Counted from the stretch's first letter, positions 25,269-33,786 are shown. The stretch: DNA of 64,000 nucleotides from Prauserella_A sp040645195 (GCF_040645195.1 NZ_JBEYXW010000001.1:372001-436000), one strand, 5' to 3'. Made by a program: numbers and translations. Notes: generated by a model from the letters alone, not told the origin.

Positions 25269-25747
25269 CGATCCTCCAGTGCCTTACTGAGCAGTCGGAA
25301 CGGCCCGGTCGCCGGCATGTCGGCGTAGCCGGCCCTGTGGAAGAGCGCGAGCGAGGCCGCGTTGCCCTCGTGAACGCTGGCCAGCACGCTGCGCGCGGCA
25401 TGCAGCCGATGGAGTGCCTGCTCACCGGCCGCCAGGATGGCACCCGCGAGCCCACGGCCCCGGTGCTCGGGAGCGACCGTGATGCTGACCTCCCAGGTCC
25501 GCTCGGCGTCGGGCAGACGGTCGAACCGCACCGTACCCACGGCCGCACCATGTTCGGCCACGAACAGCAGGCGGTCCGGTGAGTCCAGCACGCCCCGCAA
25601 CCAGCGCAGATGCTGCGCGGGCTCGACGGCTTCGGTGCTGCGGGACCAGCGGCGGGTATCCGGGTCGTTACGCCAGCCGAGTAACAGCTCGGCATCTCGC
25701 TCGGTCGCCTCCCGGACCGTCACACCCCGGCACAGGCTCTCATTCAC
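25265..25747 (-). CDS. pseH: GNAT N-acetyltransferase, probable PseH
   Basis: A 160-residue GNAT enzyme (LLGWRNDPDTRRWSRS near the N-terminus, acetyl-CoA loop VAPEHRGRGLAGAIL, then NAASLALFHRAGY). WRNDPxxR is seen in PseH and related sugar N-acetyltransferases. PseH acetylates the 4-amino group after PseC. Identity rests partly on context: it is the only acetyltransferase in the set and overlaps pseI. GTG start at 25747 overlaps the upstream gene. Confidence 0.8.
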   Translation of the reverse strand: MNESLCRGVTVREATERDAELLLGWRNDPDTRRWSRSTEAVEPAQHLRWLRGVLDSPDRLLFVAEHGAAVGTVRFDRLPDAERTWEVSITVAPEHRGRGLAGAILAAGEQALHRLHAARSVLASVHEGNAASLALFHRAGYADMPATGPFRLLSKALEDR

Positions 25748-26231
25748 CGGCGCTGACGCCCACCTGCTCCTCGAGTTTGCGCAGCCGCTCCTCGTAACGG
25801 GCGATGCCGGTCAGCCGCACCCGGATCTGGGCGTGCTGGCGCTGCACCTCCTCGATGAGCGAACGCGCCTCGACCAGCTGCGGTTTGCCGGCGGGCGGGG
25901 CGAGCGCGAGCTTGGCACGCAGGTCCTCCAGCCGCGCCTCCTGCGCCGCCACGTGCGGGATCAGCCGTTCCACCTCGCCGGTCGTCCAGCGCAGGTCGCC
26001 ACGAACCTTCTCGAGGCCCTCCTCCAGCGCGTCGAGCCTGCGCCGGTGGTCGACCGTGCAGTGTTCCTGTTCGGTCAGGCGCTCGTCGGCGCGCTCGTCC
26101 TGGGCACCGAGTCGGTGGATGTCCCCGCGGATCTCCCCGCGAATGCGCTCGTTGACGCGGTAGTCGATGAGCCGGACCAGCCTCGCGGCGACACTGGCAC
26201 GGAGCGCTCTCAACGGGTTCACAGACGCCAT
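25740..26231 (-). CDS. Coiled-coil protein of unknown function in the pse block
   Basis: A 163-residue, highly charged, almost fully helical protein. Heptad-like stretches run through most of its length (VRGDLRWTTGEVERL, then LEDLRAKLALA and YEERLRKLEEQV). No signal peptide, membrane segment or enzyme motif is seen; the N-terminus (LRALRASVAARLVRLIDY) is amphipathic and basic and might touch the membrane. It lies between the GT29-like gene and pseH on the same strand. It may scaffold the glycan enzymes; this is a guess. Confidence 0.55.
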   Translation of the reverse strand: MASVNPLRALRASVAARLVRLIDYRVNERIRGEIRGDIHRLGAQDERADERLTEQEHCTVDHRRRLDALEEGLEKVRGDLRWTTGEVERLIPHVAAQEARLEDLRAKLALAPPAGKPQLVEARSLIEEVQRQHAQIRVRLTGIARYEERLRKLEEQVGVSAGE

Positions 26232-26269
26232 CGGCACGTTTTCCTTCGGCTAGCGGGGATCGGCTCGGG

Positions 26270-26929
26270 TCAGCGGAGGAGTGTGGTCTTGCCGGTCCTG
26301 CTCCAGGACTCCAGCAACCTGCCCTCCGCCGCGATCTGGTGCTCGGGTCCCACAATGCACGAATCGCCGGCCGCGTGCTGCCAGGACGTCTGGTGCGGGT
26401 TGTCGATGAAGGAGAAGCCGGACAGTACGAGGTCCGCGTCGGGGAACGCCGTCCGCGCGATCCACGCGGCCATCGTGCCCGTTGTCGCCCAGGTCCCGTC
26501 GGTTCGCGTGGACAGACCGAGCGCTTCCGACAGCGGAAGCGTCACCTCACGGTTGGACACCGGCAGAAAGCCAAGATCCGAAGGCCACCACTGCGGGATG
26601 TTCTCGGGCTCCCAGTGCAACCTGCCCGGTTCGACGAGCAGGTACAGCCGCGAAGGGTAGTCCTCGAAAACCCATTTCGTCGCTCGCAGCGCACGGTTGA
26701 ACACCACGACATGTGTCCGGGTGCCTACGGCCGGTTGGGTATCGGGCTCGTCACACACGAACCCGTTGACGCGGAAGACCAGGTCACAGCTGTCGATGGT
26801 CTTGGCGCGACGCTCGTCGGGTTCCAGGGGCTGGTTGCCCACAACGGCGACCGATCGCGGGTCGGGCTGGTCCGCGTACGCCTGGAGCATGCTCACCAGC
26901 AGACCCGCCGCCCGGACACCACTATCCAT
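26270..26929 (-). CDS. Sialyltransferase-like glycosyltransferase (GT29 motifs)
   Basis: A 219-residue protein with the order of GT29 sialylmotifs: an L-like block SVAVVGNQP (26-34) and IDSCDLVFRVN (45-55), an S-like block ATTGTMAAW (148-156), and a VS-like H-x4-E (H197/E202). GT29 enzymes use CMP-nonulosonates, so in this locus it is the best candidate to transfer pseudaminic acid from CMP-Pse. No signal or membrane helix is present, so it acts in the cytosol. ATG at 26929 lacks a strong ribosome site. Bacterial GT29 members are rare. Confidence 0.7.
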   Translation of the reverse strand: MDSGVRAAGLLVSMLQAYADQPDPRSVAVVGNQPLEPDERRAKTIDSCDLVFRVNGFVCDEPDTQPAVGTRTHVVVFNRALRATKWVFEDYPSRLYLLVEPGRLHWEPENIPQWWPSDLGFLPVSNREVTLPLSEALGLSTRTDGTWATTGTMAAWIARTAFPDADLVLSGFSFIDNPHQTSWQHAAGDSCIVGPEHQIAAEGRLLESWSRTGKTTLLR

Positions 26930-27116
26930 GTCAACGGAAGCTAGCAGGACACCCCCAGCACGCGACGGGTACACGCGCAGCAGCCCAGCGCACACACACC
27001 CGGTTGGCCTAGCGTGGCGACATGCTCGTCCGAAGATTGCCTTGTCACCACGAGTACCGCGGGTTGAGGCAGACACGCGCGCTCGCCGTCACCGGACGCC
27101 AGTACAGTCGTATCTC

Positions 27117-28049
27117 GTGCAAGCCACAAGCACCGTCGACGCCAGAGAAACTCCCGCGATGACACCGGCAGCAACCGCACTGGAGAGCCGGTCGTTGCGC
27201 CGCGCGTTCGCCGACCTCAGTGAGGGGGTACGGCAGCGTGAGTTGTGGAGCCATCTTGGCTGGCAGGACATCAAGCAGCGGTACCGCCGCTCCGTCCTCG
27301 GCCCACTGTGGATCACGCTGAGTATGGGCATCACCGCGCTCGGTCTCGGCCTGCTCTACTCACAGTTGTTCGGCGCGCCCGTGGCCACGTTCCTGCCCTA
27401 CGTCACGGTCGGCTTCATCGCCTGGTACTTCATGCTCGGCTGCCTGACGGAGGGCACGGACACCTTCATCGCCAACGAGGGCCTGATCAAACACCTGCCC
27501 GCGCCGCTGTCGGTGTACGTGCTGCGGACCGTGTGGCGGCAGAGCATCATGTTCCTCCACAACATGATCATCTATTTGGTCGTGGTGGCGATCTTCTGGG
27601 GACCGCTGAGCACGCCGGGGTATGTGATCACCGACGGTGGGCCGCCGCAGCCGGGGCTGAGCTGGAGCGCGCTGCTCGCGATTCCCGCGTTCGTACTGCT
27701 GGCCATCAACGGCGGGTGGGTGGTGCTGCTGTTCGGCATCGTGTCGACCCGGTTCCGCGACATCCCGCAGGTCGTCACCAGCCTCGTGAACCTGCTGTTC
27801 TTCCTCACGCCGATCGTCTGGTCCACCGACCTCCTGCAGCAGCGCTTCGGCGAGGCGGCGAACTGGCGGCACCTCATCGCCGAGCTGAACCCGCTGTACC
27901 ACTTCGTGCAGATCCTGCGTGCGCCGCTGATCGGCAACGTGCAGAGCTGGCACCACTGGGCGGTGGTCGGTGGTTTCGCTGTTGTCGGCTGGATTCTCGC
28001 GCTGGTCGTAATGCGCAACTACCGTGCTCGCGTCTCGTATTGGGTGTGA
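27117..28049 (+). CDS. wzm: Galactan ABC exporter permease Wzm
   Basis: About 310 residues with six hydrophobic segments, type ABC-2. The stretch RQRELWSHLGWQDIKQRYRRS and GPLWITLSMG are close to mycobacterial Wzm (Rv3783), which with Wzt flips the lipid-linked galactan across the membrane. The GTG at 27117 gives an N-terminus of mycobacterial length; ATG 27159 is an alternative. It is followed 6 bases later by wzt. 26930-27116 is a divergent promoter gap with the GT29-like gene. Confidence 0.9.
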   Translation: MQATSTVDARETPAMTPAATALESRSLRRAFADLSEGVRQRELWSHLGWQDIKQRYRRSVLGPLWITLSMGITALGLGLLYSQLFGAPVATFLPYVTVGFIAWYFMLGCLTEGTDTFIANEGLIKHLPAPLSVYVLRTVWRQSIMFLHNMIIYLVVVAIFWGPLSTPGYVITDGGPPQPGLSWSALLAIPAFVLLAINGGWVVLLFGIVSTRFRDIPQVVTSLVNLLFFLTPIVWSTDLLQQRFGEAANWRHLIAELNPLYHFVQILRAPLIGNVQSWHHWAVVGGFAVVGWILALVVMRNYRARVSYWV

Positions 28050-28055
28050 CGACTG

Positions 28056-28862
28056 ATGATCAGCATTGACGTCCGGAACGCGTCCGTCGACTTCCCCATC
28101 TTCGACGCGAAGACCCGTTCGCTGAAGAAGAAGGTGCTCGGCAAGGTCGGCGGCAAGATCGGCACCTCGAGCAAGGTGCCGATCATCGAGGCGCTGCACG
28201 ACATCACGCTGTCGGTGGAGAGCGGCGACCGCATTGGCCTGGTCGGCCACAACGGTGCGGGCAAGTCCACGCTGCTGCGCCTGCTCTCCGGCATCTACGA
28301 GCCCACCAGGGGCACGGCCAGGATCCGCGGCCGGGTGGCGCCGGTGTTCGACCTCGGCGTCGGCATGGACCAGGAGATCTCCGGCTACGAGAACATCGTG
28401 ATCCGCGGTCTGTACCTGGGGATGACCCGCAAGCAGATGGAGAAGCGGATCGACGACATCGCCGACTTCACCGAGCTCGGCGACTACCTGTCGATGCCGC
28501 TGCGCACGTACTCGACCGGTATGCGGGTGCGGCTGGCGCTCGGCGTGGTGACCTCGATCGACCCGGAGATCCTGCTGCTCGACGAGGGCATCGGCGCCGT
28601 CGACGCCGCGTTCCTCAACAAGGCCCGCGACCGCCTCGTGGACCTGGTACGGCGCTCCGGCCTGCTGGTCTTCGCCTCGCACCAGGACGATCTGCTGTTG
28701 GAACTGTGCACCTCCGCCGTCTGGATGGACGAGGGCCGGATGAGGATGCAGGGCTCGCTGCGCGAGGTGCTGACCGCCTACAAGGGCAGGGACCCCTTCG
28801 AGAACGTCAGCCAGGAGACCCTCGAACGCCTCGGTGAAGCACCGGCAATGAGCGGTGACTGA
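28056..28862 (+). CDS. wzt: Galactan ABC exporter ATPase Wzt
   Basis: A 268-residue ATP-binding subunit: Walker A GHNGAGKST, signature TYSTGMRVRLALG, Walker B ILLLDEGIGA, and H-loop FASHQDD. There is no C-terminal carbohydrate-binding extension, so like mycobacterial Rv3781 it should not depend on chain-end recognition. It overlaps the glfT1 start by 8 bases, keeping exporter and first galactosyltransferase coupled. Confidence 0.92.
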   Translation: MISIDVRNASVDFPIFDAKTRSLKKKVLGKVGGKIGTSSKVPIIEALHDITLSVESGDRIGLVGHNGAGKSTLLRLLSGIYEPTRGTARIRGRVAPVFDLGVGMDQEISGYENIVIRGLYLGMTRKQMEKRIDDIADFTELGDYLSMPLRTYSTGMRVRLALGVVTSIDPEILLLDEGIGAVDAAFLNKARDRLVDLVRRSGLLVFASHQDDLLLELCTSAVWMDEGRMRMQGSLREVLTAYKGRDPFENVSQETLERLGEAPAMSGD

Positions 28863-29769
28863 GGTGGCCGAGCAGCAGCCGTTGCAGGAAGGCGCCGTTG
28901 TCGCCGTCGTCGTGACGCGGCACCGGCGCGACCTGCTCGCCGACTCGCTGAAGGTGATCGAGGCACAGACGCGACCCGTCGACCACCTCATCGTGGTGGA
29001 CAACGGTCCCGACCAGTCGGCCCGTGAGGTCGTCGAGGCCTACTCGCTGCCTGTCACCTACCTACCGTCGCACCGCAACCTGGGCGGCGCGGGTGGCTTC
29101 GCGCTCGGGATGCTGCATGCACTCGCACTGGGCGCGGAGTGGGTGTGGCTGGCCGACGACGACGGCAGGCCGGCGGACGAGAACGTGCTGGCGATCCTGC
29201 TGGACGAAGCCCAGCAGCGCGGTCTCGCCGAGGTCTCCCCCGTGGTGGCCAGCATCGATGCACCGGACCGGCTGGCGTTCCCGCTGCGCCGGGGCCTGAC
29301 GTGGAAGCGTTCCTCTGCCGAGCTGGGCACCGACTTCCTGCCGGGTATCGCATCGCTGATGAACGGTGCGCTGTTCCGGGCGTCGACGCTCGAGGTCACG
29401 GGCGTGCCGGACCTGCGGCTGTTCTTCCGGGGCGACGAGGTCGAGCTGCACCGGCGTCTGGTCCGTTCCGGGCTGCCGTTCGGGACGACGCTGCGAACGA
29501 CGTACCTGCACCCGAACGGTTCGGACGAGTTCAAGCCCATGCTGGGCGGCAGGTTCCACGCGCAGGATCCGGAGAACGACGTCAAGCGGTACTACACCTA
29601 CCGCAACCGCGGCTACCTGCTGTCCCAGCCGGGGATGCGCAAGATCGGCGCCCTGGAGGTCCTGCGCTTCGGGCTGTACTTCGTGGGCGTCAAGCGCGAC
29701 CCGAAGGCGTTCCTGCAGTGGCTGCGCCTGGTCCGCCAGGGCCGCAAGGAACGCTTCTTCCGCTACTGA
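28855..29769 (+). CDS. glfT1: Galactofuranosyltransferase GlfT1
   Basis: A 304-residue GT2 enzyme that adds the first galactofuranose residues to the decaprenyl-linked Rha-GlcNAc unit. It closely follows Rv3782: HLIVVDN, NLGGAGGFALGMLHALA, the DDD motif at 101-103 in WLADDDG, and FRGDEVELHRRL with YLHPNGSDEFKPM. Start GTG 28855, with another GTG at 28864. A strong palindrome follows the stop. Confidence 0.95.
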   Translation: MTEVAEQQPLQEGAVVAVVVTRHRRDLLADSLKVIEAQTRPVDHLIVVDNGPDQSAREVVEAYSLPVTYLPSHRNLGGAGGFALGMLHALALGAEWVWLADDDGRPADENVLAILLDEAQQRGLAEVSPVVASIDAPDRLAFPLRRGLTWKRSSAELGTDFLPGIASLMNGALFRASTLEVTGVPDLRLFFRGDEVELHRRLVRSGLPFGTTLRTTYLHPNGSDEFKPMLGGRFHAQDPENDVKRYYTYRNRGYLLSQPGMRKIGALEVLRFGLYFVGVKRDPKAFLQWLRLVRQGRKERFFRY

Positions 29770-29776
29770 GCAAAAC

Positions 29777-29830
29777 GCCCCCAAGGCCACCAAGGTTTGC
29801 GTTCAACGCAACCAAGGTGGCCTTGGGGGC
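29777..29830. terminator. Long palindrome, copy B, in a convergent gap
   Basis: It shares its arms with the element at 144-196 (GCCCCCAAGGCCACC ... GGTGGCCTTGGGGGC) with small changes in the inner stem. It lies between the glfT1 stop and the stop of the PPE-like gene on the other strand. Confidence 0.8.
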
Positions 29831-29838
29831 TCTTCTGC

Positions 29839-31431
29839 CTATTCGCCGATGACCGGCGGCGCAGTCCGCTGATTGGTACCGAACACCTCGTCGGGGTCGG
29901 CCTCGACGAGGTAGGTGGGCCGCTGGTGTTCTTCGTCCTGGCCACCCTGACCACCGCGGCCGGCGCCGGCTCCCATGCCGCCCGCACCCATACCACCGGC
30001 GCCCCGGCCTGCCGCGGCGGCAGCACCGGGTGCCGCCGCCCCGCCCATGGGGCCCATACCGGGCTTGGCCGCGCCGGATGCCGCCCCGGCACCGGCACCG
30101 GACGCGGCGCCAGACGCGGCGGCACTACCGCCGGGGCCGAAGCCACCGGCACCACCGCGGCCGAGTTTGCTGCTGTAGTCGGAGCCGCCTCCGCCACCGA
30201 AGCCACCGCCGGCCATGCCACCGACCGGCACGGCACCCATGCCATTGAAGCCGCCACCGGTGCCGCCGGTGGGCATCCTGGGCCTGGATGTCGTGGGCGG
30301 CCGGTAACCGGACGGATTGGTGCCCGTCGGGACCGAACCAGCGCCTGTGCCGCGGCCATTGGGTAACGGGGTCGGCACGTACCCGCCGCCGCCATAGCTG
30401 CTGCCGCCGGAGCCCCCACCCGGAATGGAACCACCACCCGGAATCGAGCCCCCGCCGGGCGGAATGTTCCCAACCCCGACACTGCCGGTCGACCCGCCGG
30501 TGTAGCCCGAGGCATCGGTGCGCCCGGACGGGATGTTGATGCCGTCGCCGCCCGGCCGCAGAGTCCCGCTTTCTCCCGTACCCGTGCCGAACTGCGGCGG
30601 CTCGGCGAACACCGGCTGCTTCGACGCTGCCGTGAACAGGTCACCGTCGTACTGGGTCATCACCCGCGCGGCCTCGGTGTGCGCTTCCTGGCTGCGCTGG
30701 TAGGTCTGGATGCTCTGGCTGATGTTCTCAACCATGTTGAAGGGGTTGCTACCCCACCGCTGCATCTCGGTGTCCCAGCTGAACGGCACCTCTTCGGGCA
30801 TACTGTTCTTGGCGCGCGTGGCCGCGTCGGACTGCTGGTACATGACCTCGGAAGCCAGCTGGGCGTTCTGGGAGTTCGCATCCGACCACGTGCCGAGGCT
30901 GTTGAAGTAACCGTGCGCGTGGTCAGCAGCATCGCCCTCCCACTCGTGCTGCGAGCGCTGGACAGCGTCCTTCAGGTCGTCGGCGAACGTCTGGAACGCG
31001 GTGTGCAGATCGTGGTACGCGTTCGAGACCTCCGTGACCTGCGCAGGGTCGAGATTGGTGGAGACGTAACTGGTCAGCTCGCCATGATTGCGTCCCTGGT
31101 AGTCGAAGCCCGACGGCTGCAGGCCCTCCACGTACTCGACGTCGCCCGACGAGAGGTCGCGTACCTGCTGGTCACGCACCTCGGTCGCCTGCGCGTTGGC
31201 CCGGAGATCGTTGAACGGCACCTGGAGGAACTGAGCGACCCAGTTGTCGTCGACGTCCGTCGCGCCGCGACCGCGGAAGTAATCCCCCACCTGAGACGGC
31301 GGCAGGCTGCGAACCTGGTCGTCCGTGAGCTCGGGCGGCGCACCACCGGCCTCGTGGTACTGGCTCCGCTCGTTGAGGGAAAGCCCTAGGTACTCCCGGC
31401 TGTTCAGCTCACGTGGCGGTGTATCGGTCAT
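29839..31431 (-). CDS. PPE-like ESX-associated protein with Gly-rich tail
   Basis: A 530-residue protein. Its N-terminal half (residues 1-275) is helical and resembles PPE/WXG-type secretion substrates of Pseudonocardiales (HEWEGDAADHAHGYFNSLG, then MYQQSDAATRAKNSMP). The rest is a low-complexity Gly/Ser/Pro/Ala tail with no fold. Type VII (ESX) export is inferred from the family and from espG and a helical partner upstream. No secretion YxxxD/E motif can be assigned with certainty. Function outside the cell is unknown. Confidence 0.7.
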   Translation of the reverse strand: MTDTPPRELNSREYLGLSLNERSQYHEAGGAPPELTDDQVRSLPPSQVGDYFRGRGATDVDDNWVAQFLQVPFNDLRANAQATEVRDQQVRDLSSGDVEYVEGLQPSGFDYQGRNHGELTSYVSTNLDPAQVTEVSNAYHDLHTAFQTFADDLKDAVQRSQHEWEGDAADHAHGYFNSLGTWSDANSQNAQLASEVMYQQSDAATRAKNSMPEEVPFSWDTEMQRWGSNPFNMVENISQSIQTYQRSQEAHTEAARVMTQYDGDLFTAASKQPVFAEPPQFGTGTGESGTLRPGGDGINIPSGRTDASGYTGGSTGSVGVGNIPPGGGSIPGGGSIPGGGSGGSSYGGGGYVPTPLPNGRGTGAGSVPTGTNPSGYRPPTTSRPRMPTGGTGGGFNGMGAVPVGGMAGGGFGGGGGSDYSSKLGRGGAGGFGPGGSAAASGAASGAGAGAASGAAKPGMGPMGGAAAPGAAAAAGRGAGGMGAGGMGAGAGRGGQGGQDEEHQRPTYLVEADPDEVFGTNQRTAPPVIGE

Positions 31432-31437
31432 CTTGCC

Positions 31438-32037
31438 TCACCCCTCAGGCAGTTTCGGCTCGACAATCTCGGCAATCTTTGTGGTCTCGGGACACGCATC
31501 ATCAGGAACCCCGGGACCATTGATCCCGATATCAACCCTTGCCCCATCGCCCACGGCAAGCGCGATGAGGCAAATACCCGGTGCCGCGGCCTGCGCAACC
31601 CGGCGCTCATTGAGCGTGCCCGTCTGTACCGGAGTCGCACCAGGGCTATCGACAAGATCAACTTCGTCGACGCTCTGGGAATCGCGAATTGCAACTAGAA
31701 CAGCCATCCCGTCGTTCCCGGCCTCCCTCGGAGTATTCCAAGAACAGGGCCGCGAGCCTCCCGAGTAATCCGGAACGTGTCCTGGCTGAAACTCGAACGT
31801 ATTGAATTCCGCCAGCTCACCAGGGCTGAGCAACGAGCAGGGATCGAGCTGCGCAGTGGGAGAACCTGGAGCAACACTGGACTCACTCGTGGGAGCGCTC
31901 GAGCTGGTCTCAATAGTGGCAGAGTTGCCCGTCGTCGCAGGCTGAGCCGCACCCGGCTCACTTGCCGAGCAGGCGGAAGCCGCTAGTACTGCCAGAACAC
32001 CCGTGAGGAGCAGCCGGAAGTCAAAGTGGTTTCGCAT
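31438..32037 (-). CDS. DUF3558 lipoprotein
   Basis: A 199-residue lipoprotein: signal with lipobox AASAC, a Ser/Thr-rich linker, then a DUF3558 domain recognised from LDPCSLLSPGELAEF and the paired cysteines in RPCSW, GICLIAL and DACPE. DUF3558 lipoproteins are common in Pseudonocardiales and often sit beside ESX-type genes; their role is unknown. ATG at 32037 places the lipobox Cys about 23 residues in. It lies 6 bases upstream of the PPE-like gene. Confidence 0.8.
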   Translation of the reverse strand: MRNHFDFRLLLTGVLAVLAASACSASEPGAAQPATTGNSATIETSSSAPTSESSVAPGSPTAQLDPCSLLSPGELAEFNTFEFQPGHVPDYSGGSRPCSWNTPREAGNDGMAVLVAIRDSQSVDEVDLVDSPGATPVQTGTLNERRVAQAAAPGICLIALAVGDGARVDIGINGPGVPDDACPETTKIAEIVEPKLPEG

Positions 32038-32050
32038 GAGAACGTATGTC

Positions 32051-32500
32051 CTAGGCCTGTCGAACACTGTCCGCCGCCCCGGCTTCGGCCTCTCTGTAGT
32101 TTTCGACCGCCTTTGTCAGCGCGCTTTGCACGTCCTCCAACACCTTCGAAAACTGTTCGAGCACAACGCTGGCTGATCTTTCGTCGTCAACAGCACCCTT
32201 TTGATCATGCGCGGCGACCGCATGGCCATATTCATGAGAACCGAGCTTCGGGGCCTGTGACAGAGCCATAGCAGTCCCCTGCTGCAGCCTGACCAAACCC
32301 GATTGCATATCCAACACCGCTTTTTGCAGGGGTGCGACACCCTCTGGGCTGATGCGGAAACCGCCAGAATTGGCAGCGTTGAGCAGCTTCGCCGACTCGA
32401 GTTTTGCCGTCTGGATCGCCTTCGCGTCGAGCGCGGAGACCGCCGAGCCGACGGCTCTGCCGGCAGTCGGCTCCTGGCCCTCATCCCAAACGATCGGCAT
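32051..32500 (-). CDS. Small helical ESX-associated protein
   Basis: A 149-residue, mostly helical protein without a signal peptide. The C-terminal half (VVLEQFSKVLEDVQSALTKA then VENYREAEAGAADSVRQ) has the look of WXG100/ESX partner helices, including a Y-R-E-A-E stretch that could be a YxxxD/E-like secretion signal. It sits between espG and the DUF3558 lipoprotein on the same strand. Family assignment is by context more than by sequence. Confidence 0.6.
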   Translation of the reverse strand: MPIVWDEGQEPTAGRAVGSAVSALDAKAIQTAKLESAKLLNAANSGGFRISPEGVAPLQKAVLDMQSGLVRLQQGTAMALSQAPKLGSHEYGHAVAAHDQKGAVDDERSASVVLEQFSKVLEDVQSALTKAVENYREAEAGAADSVRQA

Positions 32501-32633
32501 CGCTACCCCTCATCATCGCCTGCGCGGTCCGACGGCAGTTTACTAGCCGAGCACAGACCGCGACGGACGTTCACGGAAAAGTCCCCATGACGGCGATGAG
32601 ACGTCGCGAAGCGTGCGATCGGTTCCGCGCCGC

Positions 32634-33410
32634 CTACAGATAGCCCTCTAGCTGGGCATATAGCTGCTGGGCTATGCGGGCGTTGTCGCCGGGGGCGTAG
32701 GTCAGCCACTGTTGCCCGTCGTCGGCGGCCCGCTGGCTGCAGAAGTAGCGGCCGTCCTCTGTGTCGAACCAGGCGATGGGGCTGAGCGGAGCCTCCTTGC
32801 CCTCCCTGCCCTGCACGAAAGCCGTGAACTGGCCGATCCGCTGCTTCGGCTTCTCGAACAGCCGGGCGACCGCACGCTCCTGCGACACCGACTGCGACCG
32901 GGGCGCCGAGACGCCCGCGAACGGGTCGTAGCCACCGTCCTCCGCAGCGTGCCGGGGACGCCGCGGAGCCGGCTTCGCGACCGTCACCGACTGGCCTGGT
33001 GCCGCAGGGGTCAGCGGCAGCAGGTCGACGATCGCCGAAACGACACCCGCCGGCCGGACCTCATCGAAGACGAGCAGGTTGCCGTCCTGGCGGGCGACCA
33101 CCGCGAACTGGCCATCCGAAGCGGCCCTGGCGAACAGCCTGTCGGTCTTCTTGAGCTGCGCGACGGCCGTGATCGCCACCGGCGACCGGACGAACGTCTC
33201 CAGTACCAGCTGGGCATCGGGGTCGAGACGTCCTCGGCCGAAGAGGCCCCGGCTTTCGAGATCGCGGAACACCGCCTCCCGCACCTGGGCCCGCTGCGTA
33301 TGCGTGGTGCCGATGTGCGGGATGTCGAAGGGGAAGGGCGCGCGGCCGAGCTTTACATGCTCCAGCAGTATGTCGACCGCCACCAACGACAGCGAGAACG
33401 AATGCCCCAT
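32634..33410 (-). CDS. EspG-family ESX secretion chaperone
   Basis: A 258-residue EspG-like protein, the cytosolic chaperone that binds PE/PPE substrates for type VII export. Signs are the start FSLSLVAVDILLEHVKLGRAPFPF (split here into FSLSLVAVDILLEHV and KLGRAPFPFDIP), the central RPAGVVSAIVDLLP, and the C-terminal YFCSQRAADDGQQW. It heads a minus-strand set with the small helical protein, the DUF3558 lipoprotein and the PPE-like protein. No ESX core genes (eccC, mycP) are in the window. Confidence 0.8.
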   Translation of the reverse strand: MGHSFSLSLVAVDILLEHVKLGRAPFPFDIPHIGTTHTQRAQVREAVFRDLESRGLFGRGRLDPDAQLVLETFVRSPVAITAVAQLKKTDRLFARAASDGQFAVVARQDGNLLVFDEVRPAGVVSAIVDLLPLTPAAPGQSVTVAKPAPRRPRHAAEDGGYDPFAGVSAPRSQSVSQERAVARLFEKPKQRIGQFTAFVQGREGKEAPLSPIAWFDTEDGRYFCSQRAADDGQQWLTYAPGDNARIAQQLYAQLEGYL

Positions 33411-33527
33411 TCCGTTGTCCCCCCGATACCCGGTGTTGTCGCCGCAAGCACGTTAGCAGCCACATCGGGGCTCCGCTGTCAGCGAACCCGCCTTGCCGCG
33501 CCGATCATCGACTGCTGTGGTGGTGGC

Positions 33528-33767
33528 ATGGCCGATGAGAAACCGACCCTTGTCCTCCACCTGGTCAGCGGTGGCGAGCCGTTGCTGTTCACCGTGCACC
33601 CGGAGGACGTTCCCGAGCTGACCAAGCAACTGCACCTGTACCTCGACCACGGCTCCGTGGAGACCATCCGAACGAAGGACGACGTGCCGCTGCAGATCAA
33701 CTTCGCTCACGTGGCCGTCGCCTACATCGACGACCAGCGCAAGGGAAAGGTGTTCGGCCTGCACTGA
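33528..33767 (+). CDS. Small conserved protein of unknown function
   Basis: A 79-residue protein with mixed strand/helix character (TLVLHLVSGGEPLLFTVHP, then PLQINFAHVAVAYID). No signal or catalytic motif is visible. ATG at 33528 is taken because the upstream open frame is antisense to espG. It converges with glfT2 20 bases later. I do not recognise the family. Confidence 0.55.
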   Translation: MADEKPTLVLHLVSGGEPLLFTVHPEDVPELTKQLHLYLDHGSVETIRTKDDVPLQINFAHVAVAYIDDQRKGKVFGLH

Positions 33768-33786
33768 ACCGGCAGGCCGAACCCAG

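Noticed and set aside
20337..25747. Legionaminic or sialic acid pathway
   Set aside because: The dehydratase is the short inverting PseB type with TDK triad, and PseC- and PseG-like enzymes accompany it; no hydrolysing 2-epimerase (NeuC) is present.
27360..29003. 547-codon minus-strand ORF
   Set aside because: Antisense to wzm and wzt; composition is the His/Gln/Arg-rich type of GC-driven shadow frames.
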